This document shows positions 45,993 to 53,728 of a stretch of 64,000 nt of DNA, piece by piece. The notes beneath the pieces were generated by a model, which had not been told where the DNA came from, searched no databases, and worked only from the letters and a program-made list of their open reading frames with translations. Both the position numbers and the translations under genes were made by a program. This stretch comes from Gemmatimonadetes bacterium SCN 70-22 (GTDB taxonomy: Bacteria > Gemmatimonadota > Gemmatimonadetes > Gemmatimonadales > Gemmatimonadaceae), in the NCBI GenBank assembly GCA_001724275.1, contig MEDZ01000008.1, positions 1-64,000 of the forward strand, read 5' to 3'. How positions within the stretch are numbered: the first letter of the stretch is position 1; each line of letters begins with the position of its first letter.

Positions 45993-46439
45993 TCAACGCC
46001 GACTCGAGTCGGCGGCGCCGACAACAATGAGCAGCACGACCGCCAAACCGACAGCCGCTCCCACCATGCGGCCGACCTCGGGGTCGAATCGCCCACCAAG
46101 CCAGGCTGCGAGGGCCACGAATCCGATCGCCGCGGCAATTCCAAGGGCGAGCAGGACGAGGGCCCCGATCAGGCCCGCCACCGCAGCCAGCAGCCCGAGG
46201 AGGAGGTCCCCGACCACCCAAAGCCCCCGCCCGAACGAGCCGAGCACCCAGACCATCGCCTCCATCCACAACGGTTCCGCGGGGACCGGCGGTGGCGGCA
46301 GCGCCGGGGGTGGCAACTGGCGCAGCGTCGCGCGCTCGTACTGAAGGGCGCCGCTCTCGTAGTACCGCCTTTCGAGCACGCGCTCGTCGGCGGTCGGGGT
46401 CGGGAAGCCGGGGTCGTGGACTCGGGGGGTCGGAGCCAT
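45993..46439 (-). CDS. membrane protein
   Basis: A 148-residue protein from the ATG at 46439 (MAPTPRVHDPG). It has a Pro-rich linker (LRQLPPPALPPPPVPAEP) followed by three hydrophobic stretches: MVWVLGSFGRGLWVVGDLLL, an Ala/Leu/Ile-rich helix, and MVGAAVGLAVVLLIVVGAA at the end. No function is recognised. The frame is open upstream to 46691 but that part lacks coding character. Confidence 0.55.
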   Translation of the reverse strand: MAPTPRVHDPGFPTPTADERVLERRYYESGALQYERATLRQLPPPALPPPPVPAEPLWMEAMVWVLGSFGRGLWVVGDLLLGLLAAVAGLIGALVLLALGIAAAIGFVALAAWLGGRFDPEVGRMVGAAVGLAVVLLIVVGAADSSRR

Positions 46440-46680
46440 GCTGCAGGCTACGCGACGAAGCGCGATCGGCTGGCGGACACGTAGTCTGTGGCAGTTTTTC
46501 TCAGCGCCAGCTCGACGGCCGTCGGCGCTGTGGGTGAGGCGAGGATCCTTCCGGGCGCCGTCTGTGCGAGTCGCTAACTCGTTGCTCGGGTTCGACATGC
46601 CGCACCCCAATGACGACGGGAAGATCACCGCCGATCTGCTGAGCTGCATTCGTGCAACTCCCTTGAGGTTCACAGGCGCG

Positions 46681-47604
46681 CTACACGACACCGCCGGCGC
46701 GTGTAGCCATCCAAGGGGCAGCCGTCCGCAATGTCAGGGGGGACTCGACTCGGTGCTCCTCGTACACGCTACAGGGTGGGATCTTCGCGGTCGTTGGGTG
46801 TGGGAGACTCCGGAAATCCGGCGTCGCGTGCGCGACGAGATCCAGATGCGGCAGGCCACGACCCATCATGGCCCGGCGAGCCGCCCGGGGGGTCCTAGGG
46901 GCGAACGCCTTGGCGATCTGCTTCCGCACAGACTCCAGCTGGTCAGGGTTGGCGCCAGTGAGCTCCAGCTCGAAGGGCATGGCCTCGTTCACGAGTCTTA
47001 CCGGGACGAGGGCATTGCACGTCCGGGCTAGTTCGGCCAAGGAGCGGACGTTCACGATCAGCCTCACCTCGCCATTACTCCGGTGGTGGAGACACCATGG
47101 TCCCAGGACCATGGGGTGTCTCATCCGTTCAACCCACCGTCTGGCCTCCTGCGCCATCTCGTCGCCACGTGGCTTGAGCCGCAGCACATCCAAAGCTCGC
47201 CGGCGGATCAGGGGCCACGCCTGCGCCGGGGGCTCAATGGTCCACCCCGCGGCTTCTCGGACAAGGCAGAGTTGGGAGAACTGGAGAACGTCCTCCAACC
47301 GTGCGACCACCCGGCCTCGAGGCGGCTGGCCGAGCTCGCGCCACCCGGCTCTCGTGGGCGTGAGAAACTGAACTGAGGCCCGCCCCAGGATCGGGTAAAG
47401 CGGCGCACTCTCGATCAGGCCCTCGGCGATCAACTGGCGGATCACCCGGAAGCCGTGGCTGCCCGCACGCCCATCCAGAATCCAGAACCTGAAGAGCACT
47501 TGGCGCACTGTCACGGCGCGCTGGGCCGCCACCCACATGAGCACCGGGAGGCGGAACCGCGAGAAGTCGCCGGCACGGTCTCGACCGGCGGCGGTTCTCC
47601 CCAT
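46681..47604 (-). CDS. winged-helix protein, replication-relaxation-like
   Basis: A 307-residue protein starting at 47604 (MGRTAAGRDRAGDF). The first third is a winged helix-turn-helix of the type in replication-relaxation proteins (FRLPVLMWVAAQRAVTVRQV, VIRQLIAEGLIESAPL, FLTPTRAGWRELG). The middle has a mixed alpha/beta domain with MRHPMVLGPWCLHHRSNG. It follows the Rep stop by 32 bases, and such proteins often accompany rolling-circle replication genes. This is an inference from motif wording and position; the C-terminus is not recognised. Confidence 0.6.
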   Translation of the reverse strand: MGRTAAGRDRAGDFSRFRLPVLMWVAAQRAVTVRQVLFRFWILDGRAGSHGFRVIRQLIAEGLIESAPLYPILGRASVQFLTPTRAGWRELGQPPRGRVVARLEDVLQFSQLCLVREAAGWTIEPPAQAWPLIRRRALDVLRLKPRGDEMAQEARRWVERMRHPMVLGPWCLHHRSNGEVRLIVNVRSLAELARTCNALVPVRLVNEAMPFELELTGANPDQLESVRKQIAKAFAPRTPRAARRAMMGRGLPHLDLVAHATPDFRSLPHPTTAKIPPCSVYEEHRVESPLTLRTAAPWMATRAGGVV

Positions 47605-47636
47605 AGTCCGCGAGTCGGCGCGATTGTCGCTGGCGC

Positions 47637-49373
47637 TCACGGCAGTCGCTCCCGAGCAGCCGCATACCTGTACGAGGTCTGCCTGCGAACGGCACCACGG
47701 TCCGACGCTCCGGTGTGAGCGCCCGGGACCATCGAGCTCGCGCACGCGTGGGGCCCTAGGTGCTGACGCTGACGCTGACGGCGACCGAGGACGACCATTT
47801 TGCGGAGCCGGGTCCAGCGGACGCGGCGGCGATGAGCGGCCGACACACCGGGCTCGGAAAAGCCAGGAGCCTGAGCCCCTTGGGCCGAGCGACGACCCGC
47901 GCGCCGCCGGTAGAGGCCGAGCGCGATCCGTGCCTGCCGAGACCTTCCCGAGTTGTTGCCCGCCGTCTGCATCGAGGGGTCCTCATGAGCCTCTATCGGC
48001 GCCTGACCATCCGGATCCGAGCCAGTAGCACCGCGCCCCCGGGGATCCCTCGCCTGCGAGACATCGCAACGCACGTCACGGGCAAAGGGGACAGGGGTCG
48101 GCCGGAATTCCTCCATGTAGACCCGCACCCGTGACCAGAACGCGTCGGAGGGCGCCACCAACTCGGGATGCAGTTCGCGGACGACCGCCGTCGCCACGCC
48201 TTGGAGGCCGCCCTCCACAGCGCCACGTTCCAGTCGGCGTATCGCTCCGGCCCGGGCCTCCAGCTTGTTGTAGATCTTCTTCGGGATGTCGGCGACGTGG
48301 GCCCCAGGGCCCGGGTCTTGTTCGCGTGGTTCCTGCTTGTCTTTCTCGTCGAAGATGCCCAGTACCTTCTGAAGGCGATCGAAGCCGGGGAGCAGTCGCT
48401 GTCTCAGGATCGCCTGCGAGTAATCCTTCCAAAGCTCCCGGTCGCGCTCATCTCCCGCGGCCGCGCTCTCCATGATGTCCCACACCGTCCGGCCGCCTGC
48501 GCCGCCTCCCGCGCGCGCCTCGGCCGACTTCACGAGGTAGTCCCCCGTGCCGGCCGCCACCTCTAGCGAGACTCCGTGAGTTGGCTGTGGCAGGTACCGC
48601 GGCCACTCCGCCGGTTCCAAATCGAGGTCCACGAGCGCGTGCTTGAGGGACCTGACCCACGCCTCGCTGATCGCCGTGGCCGTGCACGCGAGCGACGCAT
48701 CCGTGCCGAACTTGGACTTCGGCGCATCCGGCTGCACCACGAGCAGGACGTGGAGATGAGGGTGCCATCCGGCCCCTCCATGGGTGATGTCCAGCGCACG
48801 CACGGATCCCACGAGACCACCTTTACCGCGGAGGGGCCGCCAATCAGCTCCCCCGTTGAGGAACCGCCACGCGCGCGTGAGGAGCCGGATCAGGAAGTCG
48901 AGGCGATCATCGGCTGAATGGCGGAGCGTCAAGGTCAGCATGAACACGAGGAGACCCCGCGCTCGCGCCGCAGACACAGCGCGGCGCAGCTTCTTCGCCG
49001 CCTTGGCGCGCAGCCGCGGGGTGCACACGGGGCAAGCATGCGGGCTGCGGCAGAACAAGGGGCCTTTCGTCCGGGCCGTCCGGGCCCCCTGCTGGTCCTC
49101 TTCCACCCAGATCTCCGCCACCTTGCCCATCGCCCCCACACGCCCGCACTTGGAGGACGCACGGGTGGTCACCCCGCGCAGGCTCTCCCGCAGCGCAGCA
49201 CGCGCCTCGCTGTTGCTCTGGGTCGCAGCGTCGGTGTTTTCCCGGTGGTTGCAGTTCTCCTGAGTAGAGCCCCCGAGGAAGAGGAGCAGCTGGTCGAGCG
49301 AGCGGTCATCGCTTACCGGGGTGAGACTCAGCGACAGCGGGACGCCCGGGGCCTTGGGGTCAGGGGGGCACAT
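47637..49373 (-). CDS. rolling-circle replication initiator (HUH Rep)
   Basis: A 578-residue protein with the three motifs of a Rep_1-type rolling-circle initiator, in order: motif 1 FMLTLTLRHS (about residues 145-153), motif 2 HPHLHVLLVV with the HUH metal site (204-208), and motif 3 GDYLVKSAEA with the catalytic tyrosine near 279. A zinc ribbon precedes them (LFCRSPHACPVCTPRL), as in Rep proteins of actinobacterial plasmids and AICEs. The frame is open to 49559 from a TTG, and I prefer the ATG at 49373. The C-terminal extension after about residue 460 is basic and of low information, and may be partly unstructured. It would nick the origin and start replication, possibly also transfer. Confidence 0.85.
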   Translation of the reverse strand: MCPPDPKAPGVPLSLSLTPVSDDRSLDQLLLFLGGSTQENCNHRENTDAATQSNSEARAALRESLRGVTTRASSKCGRVGAMGKVAEIWVEEDQQGARTARTKGPLFCRSPHACPVCTPRLRAKAAKKLRRAVSAARARGLLVFMLTLTLRHSADDRLDFLIRLLTRAWRFLNGGADWRPLRGKGGLVGSVRALDITHGGAGWHPHLHVLLVVQPDAPKSKFGTDASLACTATAISEAWVRSLKHALVDLDLEPAEWPRYLPQPTHGVSLEVAAGTGDYLVKSAEARAGGGAGGRTVWDIMESAAAGDERDRELWKDYSQAILRQRLLPGFDRLQKVLGIFDEKDKQEPREQDPGPGAHVADIPKKIYNKLEARAGAIRRLERGAVEGGLQGVATAVVRELHPELVAPSDAFWSRVRVYMEEFRPTPVPFARDVRCDVSQARDPRGRGATGSDPDGQAPIEAHEDPSMQTAGNNSGRSRQARIALGLYRRRAGRRSAQGAQAPGFSEPGVSAAHRRRVRWTRLRKMVVLGRRQRQRQHLGPHACASSMVPGAHTGASDRGAVRRQTSYRYAAARERLP

Positions 49374-49707
49374 ATTGGAGTACGGCAGAGGGGGAAGCTC
49401 GCCGCCATCGGGGCGAGCACCGCGTGATGCACGTCGGCCCAATGCAGGCTGGCAGTCCTCGACTGCCCGCGGCAAGGCCACTGCGACGGCAATGCGGGAC
49501 ACGAACCCGGTTCCACGCGGGGCGGGCCTCCCACGCTTGTCGTCGGTGTCCCTGCACAACTATCCTGTCGACACGGAGGGTCGCCGCGGCGAACCTCGCC
49601 CGCGCGGTGCGACAAGACATCGGAGCTGACGCGCAGCGTCCGCACCCCGCGTTGATCCGGGAACCGGAGCGGGGCACGTATGCTGTGGCCCCACCTCGGA
49701 GCGGTTC
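49374..49707. other. divergent intergenic region of rep and serine recombinase
   Basis: About 330 bases. The first half keeps the rep frame open to 49559. The second half holds a TATGCT -10-like box at 49679-49684 and a Shine-Dalgarno-like CGGAGCGG before the recombinase ATG. Rolling-circle origins often lie close to rep, but I do not see a clear hairpin origin here. Confidence 0.4.
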
Positions 49708-50553
49708 ATGGCCCGGCGTACCGTCACTCGTCGCAGGAAAGGCGCGCCGACCACCACGGCGGTCGCCGAGGCCCGCGCCGGGATCTACATTCGCGTCTCC
49801 ACGTCGGAACAAGCGCTCGAAGGCGTGTCACTGGCTGCTCAGCTTGCGCGGGCAGAAGCGTACGCCCGCGCCGCGGGGCTGGAGGTCAGCGCGGTTTACC
49901 GGGACGAGGGAGTGAGCGGCGGAACGCCACTGTCGCTGCGTCCTGAAGGCGCTCGCCTGCTCGAGGCGATCCATCGCGGTGAGCACGCCCATGTCGTAGC
50001 GCTCAAGCTGGACCGCTGCTTCCGCGACGCCGTGGACTGCATGCGCACCGTGGAAACCTGGACCCGTAGCGGCGTGGCACTCCATCTAGTTGACCTTGGA
50101 GGCCAGACCCTGGAGACCCGAAGCGCCATGGGCAGGTTCTTCCTCGCCGTCATGGCCGCCTGCGCCGAGCTGGAACTGGGGAACGTGCGCGAACGCACCC
50201 GTCTCGCTCTCGCCCACAAGCGTGCACGCGGCGATCGACTCGGCGCGACGCCGATCGGGTTTCGGACCGCGAGTCCGGGCGCCCCGATGACGCCGAATGA
50301 GGCGGAGCTCCCAACCGTGCGACGCCTACTCGATCTGTGCTCGAACGACCTGCCCTTCACGCATGTCGCTCGCATCCTCACGATGGAAGGACATCGCGCG
50401 AAGCGCGGCGGGCAGTGGCATTCCGCTGCCGTACGCCGTGTGTGGCTGGCCCGGGAGCGTTACGCGGCGCTCCTGGCGCCCGACGTCGACATGGTGGGCA
50501 AGACGATCCAAAAGTCCGGACACGGCCAGCGCCAACGGCCTCCGGGCCTCTGA
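49708..50553 (+). CDS. small serine recombinase (resolvase/invertase type)
   Basis: A 281-residue protein. The catalytic domain begins GIYIRVSTSEQALEGVSLAAQ, with the nucleophile serine at residue 31, and continues with YRDEGVSGGTPLS and LKLDRCFRDAVDC. A long dimerisation helix includes FFLAVMAACAELELGNVRERT. The C-terminal recombinase-type DNA-binding region has ATPIGFRTASPGAPMTPNE and AVRRVWLARERYA. The Shine-Dalgarno-like CGGAGCGG lies three bases before the ATG. This is the second serine recombinase in the element; it may resolve multimers or act at another site. No TnpB-like gene is adjacent, so it is not an IS607-type transposase. Confidence 0.85.
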   Translation: MARRTVTRRRKGAPTTTAVAEARAGIYIRVSTSEQALEGVSLAAQLARAEAYARAAGLEVSAVYRDEGVSGGTPLSLRPEGARLLEAIHRGEHAHVVALKLDRCFRDAVDCMRTVETWTRSGVALHLVDLGGQTLETRSAMGRFFLAVMAACAELELGNVRERTRLALAHKRARGDRLGATPIGFRTASPGAPMTPNEAELPTVRRLLDLCSNDLPFTHVARILTMEGHRAKRGGQWHSAAVRRVWLARERYAALLAPDVDMVGKTIQKSGHGQRQRPPGL

Positions 50554-50640
50554 TTCAACCTTTTCGGACGTTTTTGACCAGTCGGTGCCAGCCCGGGTGA
50601 TCAACCGGCGCTCTTCTGCCGCGCCGACAGATCGACGGCA

Positions 50641-51591
50641 CTATCCTACAACGTCGTTCTCACTGCCTCGTTGGTTGCAGGCGTAGCACATCGAATAGCG
50701 ATCCAGGTGGCGCGCCTCTTGGCATTCCTTGCACAAGACCCACGTCCCGCCAGTCCTACAAGCGTTGCACTGTTGCTCGTCCAAGGGGTGCCACGCGTCG
50801 CGACACTCGACGCAGAGACGCACGCCGAGCTTGTCCCAGTTGAACGCGCAGGTCTTGCAGAACGTGGCGGTGCCATCGCCTGACATATACAGGGCGAACT
50901 CCTCGACGGCGCGCTTCACCGCGAGGCGATACAGCCAGTCATTCGTTGCCTGGTAGATCGGCTCGTACACCCTGGCGAACGCTTGCCGAAGAGCGAATTG
51001 CCCGCTTTCGACTCGGAGCGGCTGAACAAGGACCGGGTTGTCGAACTCGAACTGACACTGCCGGTGGTTGCGTGGAGATGCGCAGAAGTAGCGTGGCCTC
51101 CCGGCGCTGCGCCCGGTGCCCTTACGCTCCCGAAGATTCCAGCCGCCACACCTCGGACAGCCGGGGCGGAGATCCCCGTCCGGGCCGAGACGATCGCTAT
51201 ACTCGGGTTCAGCCGTGTGCTCACTGGCGAACTCTTCGTACAGCATTCGTCGGTGTTCGGCGCGAAGCTCCCGCAGCAAATCCTGCACTGACGCAGGTTG
51301 CCAGAGATGCTGGAGCGTGAACGGCGCCTCGGAAGTGCCGCACTGCTCGCACGTGGCCTGGATTCGCGATCGACGCAACGCGATCCACTCGGGAGTGTGC
51401 CAGTGGCGACCGCCGCGTATTGCGGCGAGTAAGCGTGCGTGCACGACTCGAGGCTCAACGGCGGACTGCTCCAAAGCCGCAACCAAGCCATCACACTCGG
51501 CTGCGGTAAGCGGCAGGACCCGCGCTTCCTGTTCCTCGGACTGTTCGCTTGAGATGGCGGGCTCGCGCACCGCCGGATCGTCAGACCTCAC
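50641..51591 (-). CDS. multi-zinc-ribbon protein of the type III R-M operon
   Basis: A 316-residue protein whose start overlaps the mod stop by 11 bases, so it is probably expressed with the R-M genes. It has about seven CXXC pairs: TCEQCGTS (C81/C84), GCPRCGGWN (C145/C148), CKTCAFN, LCVECRDAWH, QCNACRTGG, LCKECQEARH and MCYACNQRG. The first pair is followed by TLQHLWQP, which recalls an HNH-like or restriction-associated fold, but no complete catalytic motif is seen. No named family is recognised. It is an unusual third component for a type III operon. Confidence 0.65.
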   Translation of the reverse strand: MRSDDPAVREPAISSEQSEEQEARVLPLTAAECDGLVAALEQSAVEPRVVHARLLAAIRGGRHWHTPEWIALRRSRIQATCEQCGTSEAPFTLQHLWQPASVQDLLRELRAEHRRMLYEEFASEHTAEPEYSDRLGPDGDLRPGCPRCGGWNLRERKGTGRSAGRPRYFCASPRNHRQCQFEFDNPVLVQPLRVESGQFALRQAFARVYEPIYQATNDWLYRLAVKRAVEEFALYMSGDGTATFCKTCAFNWDKLGVRLCVECRDAWHPLDEQQCNACRTGGTWVLCKECQEARHLDRYSMCYACNQRGSENDVVG

Positions 51592-53728
51592 AGGTAAAGA
51601 GAACTTCCTCCCCCAGCATGTCTATGACCTTCACCGCGACGGTCGTCTTGCCCGCGGGGGCGGGGAGCTCGTACCGGCCCTCTACCAGGTCCACCTTGCC
51701 CTCGGGAACGTCGGTGAGCGCAACGTTGAACACCTGACCGTCGAATGCGGGGTCGATCATCACGCCGTCGACCATCGCGCGCCAGTCCTCGATGCGCGGC
51801 GCCAGCACACCCGCCTGCTGCTGCAGGCGCTGCACGATCGAGGGGGAGACAAAGTCCACCACCTCGACCTCGATCCGGCCGCCGCGCCGGCGCACACGGA
51901 TCTTCGCTTTCGCAGGCTCGTGTTTGAGGAACCCGCCGTACTTCGGGTCTGTGCGAAGCTCGATCACGCGGATCTTGTTCACGGCGTCGGCGCCGCGGCG
52001 TAGCGCGTTCCATTCGTCGACCCATGCCCGAGCGCCGAGCTCCATGCCAAGGCAGACCATTGTGACCGGGCGGTCCTCCTGCGGACGCGCGTCGAGCTCT
52101 CGCCGCAATTCCTCTAGGTCGAGCGGCGTGAGCGGCCGACCGAAGGGAACGATCTTGACCAGCGAGGTGCCGAGTATGCCATCGAAGTACCCATCGGTGC
52201 GCGAGCGCAGCAGACCCAGGTAGTCGGCGGCGAGGTTGACGGCCTCGTTGTGCTGCACCTGTAGGTCATAGTCGTTGACGCGCCAGGTAGAGAACGAGAG
52301 CTGCGCCGGGGCAGGGCGATCGCCATCCAGCCCGAGGCCCGCCTGGGTGGACGCTTGCTCTTCGATCACATCCTGCAGCCGCCTGGCCGTGGTCTGGATC
52401 GCACCCTTGTTGATGTCGCATCCGATCCAACGGCGCCCGAGCTTCTGCGCGACGGCCGCGGCGGTGCCTGAACCGATGAAGCAGTCCAAGACGATGTCGC
52501 CTGGGTTAGAGGATGCGAGGACGACACGCTCGATGAGCGCTTCGGGCTTCTGCGTCGGGTAGTCCTCGCGCTCTGATCCGACCATGTTGATGGGATCGAC
52601 GTCATCCCAGAAGTCGGTGCAGGCACGGCCTTGCGTTTCGGCCTCGTATCGCTTGAGTCGCGGCCATGCGCCTTCGCGCGCGGGCCAGTAGATCTTCCCC
52701 TCGGCGTCGAGGCGGTCCAGCGCCGTGGGGACCTTGGCCCAGTGTCGCCCGAGCGCGGACGGATTGAACCCGCGCCATGCCTCGCCGGAAGGGCCCCGGC
52801 GCAGCCCCGGCGCCGTCAGCTCGCCAAGAGCATACGTGCCCTGTTCATCTCGATGGCGGTAGTGGCGGGTGCGATGCGTCTCCGTCATCTCCTGGTATTG
52901 CTGATTCCACCGGCCCTGCTTGGGATCGAGCGAGTAGAAAAGCAGATAGTCCGTGACCGCACCAAACTGGTGGGCACCAGCGTGAGCGGTCGTTCGCTTC
53001 CAGGAAACCTGGTTTCTGAACGCATCGGGCCCGAACACCTCGTCGAGGAGGAAACGCAGGTGGTGCACCTTGCGCGCGTCGATGTGCACATAGATCGACC
53101 CGTTCCCTGCGAGCAACTCACGCAGGAGCAACAGCCGCTCGTACATGAACTGCAGGTAGTTGTCGTTCGCCCAGATGTCGGTGTATTGGATCTGCTCCCC
53201 GAGAGTGTAGCCTTCGCCATTGAGCCGTGCGGTGCCCGTGGCCCCTCTGAGTGACACCTTCCGCACGTAGTCGGCACCCGAGTCGAACGGGGGGTCGATG
53301 TAGATGAGGTTTACCTTCCCGCGGAAGCCGCTCGCCAGGAGATGCGCGAGGACCTCCTTGTTATCACCGTGGAAGAGAAGGCCTCCGTGAGGGTAGGCTG
53401 CAGGCCAGTCCGCCGACGCGGCAAGGGCTGCGGCGCCGGTGGGCTCGAACGCCTCGACCTGCTGCGCCGGGAATGCCTTCAGGTGCCGGAGCGGGCGCTT
53501 GCCGACCCATGTGAGCATTGGTCGGCCCTTCGCCGCGGTGATCTTCACCTCGACTGGTGACGGCACCGTAGGAGCGTTCGGCGCCGATGATGCTGCCGCG
53601 CCCTCGGTCGCCGACGTCGTGCTCTTCGCCTGCCGCTTGGGCGTTGTCGCATTCGTTCTCGCTCCGCTCTTGGCGGTGGCAGCCTTCTTGGGCGCACCCG
53701 CGCCCCGTCCGTTCGCCCTCTTACTCAC
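51581..53728 (-). CDS. mod: type III DNA methyltransferase (Mod)
   Basis: A 715-residue DNA methyltransferase of the beta group: motif IV LIYIDPPFDSGADYVRK (DPPF at 145-148) comes before motif I VLDCFIGSGTAAAV (D415 to G421), with QKPEALIERVV in between. These residues bind S-adenosylmethionine and place the target adenine. The N-terminal 60 residues are an Ala/Lys/Thr-rich flexible tail. The C-terminal part is the recognition and Res-binding region. It overlaps the res gene by eight bases and the downstream zinc-protein gene by 11 bases. The order res before mod is the reverse of the classical EcoP1/EcoP15 order. Recognition sequence unknown. Confidence 0.92.
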   Translation of the reverse strand: MSKRANGRGAGAPKKAATAKSGARTNATTPKRQAKSTTSATEGAAASSAPNAPTVPSPVEVKITAAKGRPMLTWVGKRPLRHLKAFPAQQVEAFEPTGAAALAASADWPAAYPHGGLLFHGDNKEVLAHLLASGFRGKVNLIYIDPPFDSGADYVRKVSLRGATGTARLNGEGYTLGEQIQYTDIWANDNYLQFMYERLLLLRELLAGNGSIYVHIDARKVHHLRFLLDEVFGPDAFRNQVSWKRTTAHAGAHQFGAVTDYLLFYSLDPKQGRWNQQYQEMTETHRTRHYRHRDEQGTYALGELTAPGLRRGPSGEAWRGFNPSALGRHWAKVPTALDRLDAEGKIYWPAREGAWPRLKRYEAETQGRACTDFWDDVDPINMVGSEREDYPTQKPEALIERVVLASSNPGDIVLDCFIGSGTAAAVAQKLGRRWIGCDINKGAIQTTARRLQDVIEEQASTQAGLGLDGDRPAPAQLSFSTWRVNDYDLQVQHNEAVNLAADYLGLLRSRTDGYFDGILGTSLVKIVPFGRPLTPLDLEELRRELDARPQEDRPVTMVCLGMELGARAWVDEWNALRRGADAVNKIRVIELRTDPKYGGFLKHEPAKAKIRVRRRGGRIEVEVVDFVSPSIVQRLQQQAGVLAPRIEDWRAMVDGVMIDPAFDGQVFNVALTDVPEGKVDLVEGRYELPAPAGKTTVAVKVIDMLGEEVLFTCEV

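Noticed and set aside
49708-50553. IS607-type transposase
   Set aside because: No TnpB-like gene is adjacent and the domain order is that of resolvase/recombinase proteins.
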